Part shown: positions 1-6,664 of the stretch, one piece after another
Position numbering within the stretch: position 1 is the stretch's first letter
Layout of the letters: every line of letters begins with the position of its first letter
Assembly (NCBI GenBank): GCA_017481875.1
Contig: JAFUOP010000010.1
Coordinates: 1-64,000, forward strand
Direction: 5' to 3'
DNA length: 64,000 nucleotides
Source: Bacteroidaceae bacterium
Lineage (GTDB): Bacteria > Bacteroidota > Bacteroidia > Bacteroidales > Bacteroidaceae
Made by a program: the position numbers and the translations under genes
Notes under the pieces: model-generated
Databases searched by the model: none
The model's input: the letters and a program-made list of their open reading frames with translations, nothing else
What the model was told of the DNA's origin: nothing

Positions 1-492
1 GAAAACCGTTCGCTCTCATTACCTTTCATTTCCTTGCACTTTTGCATCGGCGAGACTTTCATCATAAGTCCTCATAAGTCATTGAACATCAGTGCTGCCA
101 TCATTATTTCCCCTTATTCGTTAGATTTTTCCAGAGATATTGCATATCTTTTTATAAACTACAATAGCTGGCTTAGTGTGGGTATTGCACGTGCGGTCTA
201 TGCTGTGCCGGGGCATTTTTGTTTTGGTGTGCTTATGGGCTACTATTATTCACTATCCCGTTTCCCGCATACATATGTTGAAAGCAACCGAGCAATGGCA
301 CTTTTTCTTCCCATACTTGCCCACGGAATTTACGATGCTTTGTTATTTATGATGCGTGTGAATGAGATGTTGGCTATCATATTGTTTATATTCTTTTTGC
401 TATTCTGCAATAATATATGGAAATTCTCCTCACAAAAAATAGAAGAACTTTTAAAGAGAGATGCCGAAGAAATGCCTAATCCAAATACTTGA
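1..492 (+). CDS. PrsW-like intramembrane metalloprotease, 3' part (cut by window edge)
   Basis: The frame is open from the first base to a TGA at 490-492, so the 5' end lies outside the window. The last ~100 residues fit the C-terminal half of the PrsW family (membrane proteases related to CAAX proteases): an ARAVYAVPGH motif with the family Arg and His, then GVLMGYYYSL, then LAHGIYDALL with a second His, and two hydrophobic helices. The ~45 residues upstream of this block do not resemble the SLGFAxxEN stretch that normally precedes it, so the gene may be rearranged or degraded just inside the window. A TTG at 34 is the first start-like codon, but I do not think it is the real start. It converges on the next gene across a shared terminator. 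Confidence 0.55.
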   Translation, partial: ENRSLSLPFISLHFCIGETFIISPHKSLNISAAIIISPYSLDFSRDIAYLFINYNSWLSVGIARAVYAVPGHFCFGVLMGYYYSLSRFPHTYVESNRAMALFLPILAHGIYDALLFMMRVNEMLAIILFIFFLLFCNNIWKFSSQKIEELLKRDAEEMPNPNT

Positions 493-510
493 TATACCAA
501 TTAATCACAT

Positions 511-552
511 ACCTAAAAAGGAGTTACGCCGCGGCGTAACTCCTTTTTAGGT
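511..552. terminator. Bidirectional terminator, perfect 42-bp palindrome
   Basis: Two 21-base arms (511-531 and 532-552) are exact reverse complements with no unpaired spacer. The core is GTTACGCCG/CGGCGTAAC, flanked by AAAAA on the left and TTTTT on the right, so either strand gives a hairpin followed by U residues. It sits between two convergent genes and serves both. Confidence 0.85.
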
Positions 553-566
553 TGTTTGTTATTATG

Positions 567-956
567 TTATTTATTGATGGGCTCTTGTTTCCACTCGTCG
601 TTTACTTTAACGAATTTGAAATTGCTATCATCAACTTCGCCATTGCCGTATGTTATTTTAACCTTTACAACAGCTTTCTGCCCATCTTCACTTATTTTCT
701 CTTCGAGAATTTCATACGATTCTATACCGCCTTGTTCTTCTATAAGTTCTTTACCTTTCTTTTCAAACAGCTCCTGTAATTGCGCCTTCTCTTCCTCTGT
801 TGAATTAAATGTGTTTACATAGGCAGCGTAATTGCCATCTTGAACATATTCAACACAGTCGGCAGTGATACTTGCAGGTGTAGCCGGTTTTGAACAGCTT
901 GTAAAACTCATTCCCACAAGAACAATAGTGGCAATGATAAATGCAATTCTTTTCAT
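567..956 (-). CDS. DUF4878-type lipoprotein
   Basis: A 129-residue secreted lipoprotein: Lys-Arg start, hydrophobic stretch, and lipobox MSFTSC with Cys 21. The mature part (tyrosine-rich VEYVQDGNYAAYVNTF, an acidic helix, then a beta-rich end VKVKITYGNG...FVKVNDEWK) matches the NTF2-like DUF4878 family common in Bacteroidales. The molecular role is unknown. It would sit on the periplasmic face of a membrane. The lipobox fixes the ATG at 956. It has its own upstream gap of about 75 bp and is probably a single-gene unit ending at the 511-552 terminator. Confidence 0.75.
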   Translation of the reverse strand: MKRIAFIIATIVLVGMSFTSCSKPATPASITADCVEYVQDGNYAAYVNTFNSTEEEKAQLQELFEKKGKELIEEQGGIESYEILEEKISEDGQKAVVKVKITYGNGEVDDSNFKFVKVNDEWKQEPINK

Positions 957-1031
957 AATCTTCGGGTTTTAGTGGTTAGTAAAAAGTTTATAGTTTTTTA
1001 TATGTTGCTTTTGCAAATAAAAACATTTTTT

Positions 1032-1649
1032 TTAGAACTTGCAAAAACTTTTTAATCTTTTATTCTTATATATATCACTTGGGAATATCATTTCATTGGG
1101 GAAACATAGTATGCCCACAGGGGTGCGACGGCCTTCAGTTATATCCTCGCCTATGTTTTTATATAAAAAGTAAATAAACTCGGTGCAATACAACTCGCTA
1201 TGCTCTTCGGTGTTGAAGGAGGCATCGAAACGCACACTGTCTTTAAGAAGTTGAATGGCCTGTTGCGATATTATACTTGCAACGCTGTCATTTAACCAGC
1301 TATGCATAATCTCTCCCTTGGTGGCACGGCTCGGTGAGAAAAAACGCTCAATCTTTTCAATCTTCACACGGTCGAAATCGGTGGGGTGGTCGGGCTCGTC
1401 ATTTACAGAGTGTATCACACACCAGCCACTGTCGCTCTTTTGTACTATACCTATGTGGCTGTAATCGTGGTTGTCGTCGTTGGCAAGCACAATGTAACTT
1501 GTGTAGCTGCAACCGCGGCGAAATACTATATCGCCGTTGCGCAGGCTGTCATAGGGTATTTGCGCAGTTTCCCCTTCCGGCACTGCGGGTGAACAGGCCG
1601 GCAACATAAAAGGCAAAAGAGCAAGTACTATGGCTTTAATTATATTCAT
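1032..1649 (-). CDS. YiiX/YebB-like permuted NlpC/P60 cysteine hydrolase, lipoprotein
   Basis: 205 residues with a lipobox LPACS (Cys 19). The core shows the permuted papain-like order of the YiiX/YaeF family: NGDIVFRRG, then His 65 in YSHIGIV, then the catalytic Cys 155 in ELYCTEFIY. Family members act on amide or ester bonds of cell-wall peptides or lipids; the substrate here is not visible. It starts 39 bp downstream of panE on the same strand, so the two may be cotranscribed. Confidence 0.75.
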   Translation of the reverse strand: MNIIKAIVLALLPFMLPACSPAVPEGETAQIPYDSLRNGDIVFRRGCSYTSYIVLANDDNHDYSHIGIVQKSDSGWCVIHSVNDEPDHPTDFDRVKIEKIERFFSPSRATKGEIMHSWLNDSVASIISQQAIQLLKDSVRFDASFNTEEHSELYCTEFIYFLYKNIGEDITEGRRTPVGILCFPNEMIFPSDIYKNKRLKSFCKF

Positions 1650-1688
1650 TGCGCCTTTATTGCATAGTGTGGTAGTTGCTTTTTGTGG

Positions 1689-2696
1689 TTATTGTGCAAA
1701 GAATTTGAGATTTTCAAACGAGGGAATAAGTTCTCCGTTCTCTATGCGGTGTATGATATCCACAACGGTGTCGTTCGCGGGGGTGGGCACGCCTACCTTA
1801 CGACCGTATGTGCTAACAACACCGTTTATTGCATCTACCTCGGTTTTTTTCCCTTTTTCAAGGTCTTGCAACATACTTGCTTTAAGCAGCGCGTGCTTGC
1901 GTATAGCTATAGGTATAATGAAAAATGAAAATGCTTTTTTTATACGGTTTTTATAGTCGAGCAATTTTACAATGTCTTTTCCTTGAACAGGCTCTATTCT
2001 TATGTTGCCTGCAGCACAAACATCTATGCATTCTTTAATAAGTGCTTGCACAATGCGGCGCGATGCTTTGTTGCCGGCCGCTTCGCCAAAAGTTGAGCCG
2101 AGCACGGCACTCATACCCGAAAAGGCCGAATTAATAAGCAACTTGCTCCAACGTGAGCCTATAAAGTTCTTGTCTATCTCCACAGGACCCATTAATTCAA
2201 GCAACGACTTTACTTCGTTTATATGAGCATTGGGCTGTGGCTGCAGTGAACCAAGAGAGAATGTGAGCGAGTCTGGGGCACTTGTAAGCTCGCACACACC
2301 GGGCTCCTTCATTGTGGCACCCCAAGCAACAGTGCAGCCAAGCACGCGATTCTCGCCTACAATTCCGCCAATCTCAATCTCCGGTATTCCGTTTTGCAGA
2401 GTTACTATCACACCGTCGGGCGCAAGAAAATCCTTAATGTAATTCACAACCTCGCTGTTTTGCTGTTGCTTGGTCATAAGGAAGATAATATCGTATGTAC
2501 CCGACATTTCAGCAGGTGTATATGCTTTTACGGGCTGTGAGAAATTTACTGTACCTGTTATGGTTGCACCTTTTTTTTGCAAGGCCTCAATGTGCGCTTT
2601 GTTGCGGTTTATCAACTCTATTTTTCCCCCGTTTTTGCTTATGTATGCGCCTAAAATTGTTCCCAAAGAACCTGCGCCGTATATTGCTGCTCTCAT
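1689..2696 (-). CDS. panE: 2-dehydropantoate 2-reductase (ketopantoate reductase)
   Basis: 335 residues. An N-terminal Rossmann fold begins at residue 4 with GAGSLGTILGAYI (the NADPH-binding GxGxxG type). This is followed by FLMTKQQQ and LQNGIPE, both typical of PanE (the ketopantoate reductase family). The C-terminal all-helical ApbA_C domain starts around residue 170 with the conserved Lys in GSRWSKLLINSAF. PanE reduces ketopantoate to pantoate for pantothenate and CoA synthesis in the cytoplasm. No other pan genes are nearby. Length and motifs are normal. A TATCTTTG box lies 46 bp upstream of the ATG. Confidence 0.88.
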   Translation of the reverse strand: MRAAIYGAGSLGTILGAYISKNGGKIELINRNKAHIEALQKKGATITGTVNFSQPVKAYTPAEMSGTYDIIFLMTKQQQNSEVVNYIKDFLAPDGVIVTLQNGIPEIEIGGIVGENRVLGCTVAWGATMKEPGVCELTSAPDSLTFSLGSLQPQPNAHINEVKSLLELMGPVEIDKNFIGSRWSKLLINSAFSGMSAVLGSTFGEAAGNKASRRIVQALIKECIDVCAAGNIRIEPVQGKDIVKLLDYKNRIKKAFSFFIIPIAIRKHALLKASMLQDLEKGKKTEVDAINGVVSTYGRKVGVPTPANDTVVDIIHRIENGELIPSFENLKFFAQ

Positions 2697-2741
2697 AGTC
2701 TTATTCTGTTTTATAGTGCCGAAAATCTTCGCGGTTTACGG

Positions 2742-2749
2742 CAAAGATA
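2742..2749 (-). promoter_or_regulatory. -7 element (TATCTTTG) upstream of panE
   Basis: An exact match to the Bacteroidetes TAnnTTTG -7 box on the minus strand, giving a leader of about 40 nt to the panE ATG at 2696. I see no good TTTG -33 element at the expected distance. Confidence 0.5.
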
Positions 2750-2802
2750 ATTAAAAGAGTTTGTGCAACCGCGAATATTGGTTGAAAAATGGTTAAAATG
2801 GG

Positions 2803-3681
2803 TTACACGCATAGTAGAACGCTTGCAAGCAAGAGCATTGCAAACAGCAACAGGTTGGCGGCTGTGCGGCCAAGCAGCGGGTTAAGTGCTGCACCCGTGG
2901 AGCGGGTGAGTGCGCGCCAGGTGAGTACGTGTGCCAGCAGGTAGATAAGCGGCACACACAATGCCCACAAAGGCAAGCCCAGCCACAATGGTATCATTAT
3001 TGCCATTGCCGCGATGCCGGAAAAAAGATAGGTGCAGCTCATAGCCTTGCGGCCGAATATTACAACCGTTGTACGTTTGCCAACAGCCTTGTCATCCTCC
3101 ATATCGCGGTAGTTGTTCACAATAAGTACATTGGCGGCAAGGAGGCCTGTGGCAGTTGCTGTGGTTATGAGAGTGGGCAATGCCTGCCAAGTGCCTGTTT
3201 GCAGGTAGTAGGTGAGCGTTACCGGCACTATGCCAAAAAACACTATCACGGCAACATCGCCAAGCCCGTGGTGCGACAAGGGGTAGGGGCCTGCGCTGTA
3301 TGCTATGGCAAAGAGCAGTATGGCGCAACCAATAGGTAGAAGCCATAAACCGCCAAACAGCAGCAATGAGCAACCTATGACGGCTGCAATGCCAAGCATT
3401 ACGAATGTGGCATATCTCATTGCCTGCGGCGTGATGTCGCCCTCGGTTACTCCGCGACGGAACCCGTTGCGCCCTTTGCGGTCTATTCCGTTTTTGTAAT
3501 CGAAATATTCGTTACCGAAATTAGATGCAATCTGTGCCGAAACGGCAAACAGAAGGCAAAGCAGTGCCGGCACCCAATGGAATGAGCCTTGCCACAAAGC
3601 ACAGGCACAGCCTGTAATCACACCGGCAACACTCACGGGTATGGTGCGCAAACGCATAGCTTCAATCCACTTTTTCAACAT
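2803..3681 (-). CDS. menA: 1,4-dihydroxy-2-naphthoate polyprenyltransferase
   Basis: 292 residues, a polytopic membrane protein of the UbiA prenyltransferase family. The first Asp-rich motif is in NFGNEYFDYKNGIDRKGR (about residues 54-71), and the second is near NNYRDMEDDKAVGKRT. Both are typical of MenA, which attaches the polyprenyl tail to DHNA in menaquinone synthesis. It is the last gene of a three-gene minus-strand operon and starts 9 bp after menG, the enzyme that acts on its product. Confidence 0.93.
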   Translation of the reverse strand: MLKKWIEAMRLRTIPVSVAGVITGCACALWQGSFHWVPALLCLLFAVSAQIASNFGNEYFDYKNGIDRKGRNGFRRGVTEGDITPQAMRYATFVMLGIAAVIGCSLLLFGGLWLLPIGCAILLFAIAYSAGPYPLSHHGLGDVAVIVFFGIVPVTLTYYLQTGTWQALPTLITTATATGLLAANVLIVNNYRDMEDDKAVGKRTTVVIFGRKAMSCTYLFSGIAAMAIMIPLWLGLPLWALCVPLIYLLAHVLTWRALTRSTGAALNPLLGRTAANLLLFAMLLLASVLLCV

Positions 3682-3690
3682 ATTCGGGTG

Positions 3691-4386
3691 TTATTTTATT
3701 CCCACATACATACGGCATATGCCAAGTGTGAAGGCTTTGTGATGAACTTGTGTGAAGCCTGCTTCGTGCATCATTGGAATGAACTTGTCGGGGGTGGGGA
3801 AGTGCAGTACCGAGGCGGGCAGATATTCGTATGCTCCACGGCTACCCGATATCATACCGCCGATAGCCGGCAATATGTTCAGGAAATAGAGCTTGTAGCA
3901 CCAGCGTATGAAGGGGTTTGTGGGCACCGAAAGTTCGAGAATAACCAACTTGCCGCCCGGCTTGAGCACGCGGCACATTTCGCGTAGCCCCACATCGAGG
4001 TGCTCGAAATTGCGCACACCGAACCCCACCGATACGCGGTCGAAGGTGGCATCGTCATATGAGAGTGCCTCGCAGTCGCCCTGTTCGAGCCTGGCGTGCA
4101 ACCCGGCTGCCTCTATCTTTTCGCGGCCTATCTTCATCATTCCCTCGGAGAGGTCTATGCCCACGATGCTGCTTCCCTTGGTTGCTTTGCGTGCAATTTC
4201 AATGGTGAAATCGCCTGTGCCGCAGGCCACGTCGAGCAGTGAGAGCGGGGCGGTGGTATCGACAAGCTCGCGCACGGCTTTTTTGCGCCATCTCTTGTCT
4301 ATGTTAAGCGAAAGTATGTGGTTCAGCTTGTCGTAATCGGGGGCTATTCTGTCGAAGAGTTTCTCTATATATTCCTTTTTTGCCAT
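3691..4386 (-). CDS. menG: Demethylmenaquinone methyltransferase (UbiE/MenG)
   Basis: 231 residues, a class I SAM methyltransferase. FDRIAPDYDKLN at the N-terminus is the UbiE/MenG signature. The SAM-binding motif I is LLDVACGTGDFT (about residues 49-60), with GIDLSEGMM and the later RVLKPGGKLVILE. It carries out the final C-methylation of demethylmenaquinone. It lies 13 bp downstream of the transporter gene and 9 bp upstream of menA, so the two quinone steps are cotranscribed. Confidence 0.93.
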   Translation of the reverse strand: MAKKEYIEKLFDRIAPDYDKLNHILSLNIDKRWRKKAVRELVDTTAPLSLLDVACGTGDFTIEIARKATKGSSIVGIDLSEGMMKIGREKIEAAGLHARLEQGDCEALSYDDATFDRVSVGFGVRNFEHLDVGLREMCRVLKPGGKLVILELSVPTNPFIRWCYKLYFLNILPAIGGMISGSRGAYEYLPASVLHFPTPDKFIPMMHEAGFTQVHHKAFTLGICRMYVGIK

Positions 4387-4399
4387 ATGCTGTGTTGTC

Positions 4400-5254
4400 T
4401 TATTTTGAGTATTTGAATTTTGAAATATAAAGCAAGAGAATTACGTTCATAAGCAGTGCGTAGGTGATTGCAGGAATGGCCATTTCGCCACTGTTGAAGA
4501 TGAACGGAGAGCTCGCTATGGCTATGGCTTGCGCAGCATTCTGCATTCCCACCTCAATTACAATTGTGCGGCGCACGGCGCTTGTGAGCTTGCCTATGCG
4601 TGCCAGCAGCGAACTACAAAGCATACTTGCCAGAATGAGCGTGACGCAGGCAATACCTGTGAGTGCAAAATTATCTATAATCTCCTGTGTGTATTGCAGA
4701 AAAAACAGAAAGGCCAGCAACATAAGTGCCGGGAAAGCTGTCTTGTTAAGCACTTTACTCGTCACGGCAGCCTGCACAGGGTGTTTCCGTCTAAAAAGCC
4801 ACCCTGCCAACAGCGGAACAAACAGCAGCACAATGTTCTGCAGCAGCAAACGGCCTATGGGCAGTTCTATTGTTATTCCTGCATTGTGAGAAACAAATTG
4901 CGAGGTAAATGCCATAATGAACGGGAGGGTGAAGAGTGTGATGATGCTGCTCAATGCGGTGAGTGTAACCGAAAGTGCCACGTCGCCCCCGGCAAGCATA
5001 GAGAAGACGTTTGAGGAACTGCCGCCCGGGCAACAGGCAATGAGAACAAGACCCATAAAATAGACGGCCGGCATATCGAAGAGCCACGCAAGTGAAAGGG
5101 CTATCAAAGGCAGTAGTACTATCTGCCCTGTCATTCCAAGAATAACAGCCTTGGGGTGGCGCACTACGTTTATAAATGCCTCCTTGTTGAGCTCGGTTCC
5201 CAATAGGAACATAAGCATAATGAGTATGGGCATCACAATCCAAATTGTATTCAT
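4400..5254 (-). CDS. Bile acid:sodium symporter (BASS) family transporter
   Basis: 284 residues with about nine hydrophobic helices. The motif CCPGGSSSNVFSMLAGGD is the BASS-family crossover region (ACPGGxxSN). Relatives import bile acids or organic anions such as pantoate and pyruvate with Na+; the substrate here is unknown. I chose the ATG at 5254 over a TTG at 5263 because a promoter -7 box at 5281-5288 leaves a sensible leader of about 22 nt. As first gene of the BASS-menG-menA unit it is tied to menaquinone synthesis, but no mechanism is evident. Confidence 0.8.
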   Translation of the reverse strand: MNTIWIVMPILIMLMFLLGTELNKEAFINVVRHPKAVILGMTGQIVLLPLIALSLAWLFDMPAVYFMGLVLIACCPGGSSSNVFSMLAGGDVALSVTLTALSSIITLFTLPFIMAFTSQFVSHNAGITIELPIGRLLLQNIVLLFVPLLAGWLFRRKHPVQAAVTSKVLNKTAFPALMLLAFLFFLQYTQEIIDNFALTGIACVTLILASMLCSSLLARIGKLTSAVRRTIVIEVGMQNAAQAIAIASSPFIFNSGEMAIPAITYALLMNVILLLYISKFKYSK

Positions 5255-5280
5255 CTGTTGCAACTGTTGTTTTTACGCAG

Positions 5281-5310
5281 CAAAAATAGTTAGATTTTAG
5301 GATTAAGCAA
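5281..5310 (-). promoter_or_regulatory. Promoter of the BASS-menG-menA operon
   Basis: Minus strand: ATTG/TTG at 5308-5310, a 19-bp spacer, and TATTTTTG at 5281-5288. This is a near-perfect fit to the TTTG-N19-TAnnTTTG consensus. Confidence 0.7.
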
Positions 5311-5355
5311 TGTTCGTTATTGCTGAATTTTTCAGGCTCAACGAACATATGGGCT

Positions 5356-6312
5356 TTAGTTTATCAATCCCAACAATTCGTGCAATACATTCTCCTCATC
5401 TTCCAATATATCCTGCCCAAGTCGGTAGCTTAGCTTATGAATAGACACCTTTGAGAGAAAGCGACGTAAATTCTCCGATTGGCCACGTTCGCCTAGGTGA
5501 TTCAACAGCTCTACGCAATTATAACTGTTTAGAACAGGCATTCTTGCAATCTCGTCGGTGTATTTACGGGCAATCATTCCAAAAAAGAGATGTATGATGT
5601 AGTAGTTGACCACACAATCATATCTTCTCCAGTATTCGAGCAACATCTCTTTAAGAATATATAGAAGATGATTTCCTTTGTTTGCGGTAATCATCCAACT
5701 CGATACGCCTTGCCAAGTTCCATTCTTTTTAATGTATCGAGGCAAAAAGATTGGGCAATCGAAGATTTCTTTGGGGTAATTACAGCCCGTTATCATAACA
5801 GTGGAATCAAGCCACGTTCCGCCATATTTGATTAACAGTTCCACCCTTATCAGGTCCGAAAATGATACTTCCGGAATTATTCGTTTGGCATATTTCTCTT
5901 CTATATATTGTGGAAACGAAATATATTCTTTGTAGTTATCGGCTGTGATGATGACAAATGTTCTCTCTTTCAACCACTTTTTTTGAGACTCCAAACAGGC
6001 TTTCACAATATCGGGTGCCTTGTCAATTCCTTGCAACCAGCAAAACCATACATACTTGTTGCTTTTGTTTGTGGAGTTGCTTTCTATTGGCTCTTCTATA
6101 GGTTTGTAGTTGTCTTCAATAAGATATTCAAACTCTTTCACTAACTTTGGTGCTATCTTCTTGCGTAGCTTCGCATATTCTTGCTTGTAATTTTTACCCC
6201 TTAGCAGAGTGTTGTACCCGGCTTTCAGTAAATCGGGCAACAGCCCCATTCGAAAAAGGGTTTTCACTAAACGCAGACCGCCGCCTTGTCTGAATCTTTT
6301 CAAAACTTTCAT
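5356..6312 (-). CDS. Capsule-type glycosyltransferase (Caps_synth / GT32-like)
   Basis: 318 residues, no signal peptide. The core starts near residue 88 with KYVWFCWLQGIDKAPDIV (the YVWxCWLQG block of PF05704). It continues with SFSDLIRVELLIKYGG and then TWLDSTVMIT, where the Asp corresponds to the DxD-type nucleotide-sugar site. The last ~100 residues are helical. Such enzymes add sugars to capsule or O-antigen on the cytoplasmic face. It is a solitary gene with its own promoter, far from the polysaccharide operon at 55-61 kb. Donor and acceptor cannot be told. Confidence 0.78.
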   Translation of the reverse strand: MKVLKRFRQGGGLRLVKTLFRMGLLPDLLKAGYNTLLRGKNYKQEYAKLRKKIAPKLVKEFEYLIEDNYKPIEEPIESNSTNKSNKYVWFCWLQGIDKAPDIVKACLESQKKWLKERTFVIITADNYKEYISFPQYIEEKYAKRIIPEVSFSDLIRVELLIKYGGTWLDSTVMITGCNYPKEIFDCPIFLPRYIKKNGTWQGVSSWMITANKGNHLLYILKEMLLEYWRRYDCVVNYYIIHLFFGMIARKYTDEIARMPVLNSYNCVELLNHLGERGQSENLRRFLSKVSIHKLSYRLGQDILEDEENVLHELLGLIN

Positions 6313-6397
6313 ATGCTTTTATGAATCACTTATGAAATTTACACTGGTAATCTTTGGAGTGAGCCACCTTTTTACGTGGAGTCCCTTTCCTACATTG

Positions 6398-6427
6398 CAA
6401 AAATAATCAGATTTGGCAATTTGTCAA
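6398..6427 (-). promoter_or_regulatory. Promoter of the glycosyltransferase gene
   Basis: Minus strand: TTG at 6425-6427, 19-bp spacer, TATTTTTG at 6398-6405. The predicted leader is about 80 nt. Confidence 0.65.
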
Positions 6428-6463
6428 CACACCTTTAGAATTTATTTCAATATAATATAAAAC

Positions 6464-6492
6464 AAAAAAGGAACTCAAATGAGTTCCTTTTT
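6464..6492 (-). terminator. Intrinsic terminator of tRNA-Arg
   Basis: A GGAACTC/GAGTTCC stem with an ATTT loop, extended by A/T pairs. On the minus strand it ends in TTTTTT, immediately after the tRNA 3' end. Confidence 0.85.
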
Positions 6493-6493
6493 G

Positions 6494-6567
6494 TGATCCC
6501 GGCAGGATTCAAACCTGCAACCTTCTGATCCGTAGTCAGATGCTCTATTCAGTTGAGCTACGAGACC
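6494..6567 (-). tRNA. tRNA-Arg (anticodon ACG)
   Basis: The minus strand folds as a complete cloverleaf. The acceptor stem is GGTCTCG (6561-6567) with CGGGATC (6495-6501). The D arm is AGCTC..GAGC. The anticodon stem is TCTGA/TCAGA around the loop CTACGGA, giving anticodon ACG (reads CGU, and CGC/CGA if deaminated to inosine). The T arm contains GGTTTGAATCC. The discriminator base is A. CCA is not encoded (CAA follows). It is flanked by a perfect promoter and a terminator, so it is a single-gene transcript. Confidence 0.95.
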
Positions 6568-6597
6568 GATTTGTTGTCCTTTTTTTGTTTGACGATG

Positions 6598-6628
6598 CAA
6601 AGGTAGTGCTTTTTTTGTAACTTGCAAA
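6598..6628 (-). promoter_or_regulatory. Promoter of tRNA-Arg, exact consensus
   Basis: Minus strand: TTTG (6625-6628), exactly 19 bp, TACCTTTG (6598-6605). Predicted transcription starts about 25 nt before the mature tRNA 5' end. Confidence 0.85.
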
Positions 6629-6664
6629 ACTTTTCCCAATCTTTTTTAGTTTTTCTTTCTTTTT

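Noticed and set aside
511..552. Palindrome as a recombination or attachment site
   Set aside because: It lies between convergent genes with A/T tails, as a two-way terminator would; no mobile gene is nearby.
567..822. Plus-strand open frames starting at 552 and 556
   Set aside because: Shadows of the DUF4878 lipoprotein gene on the other strand.
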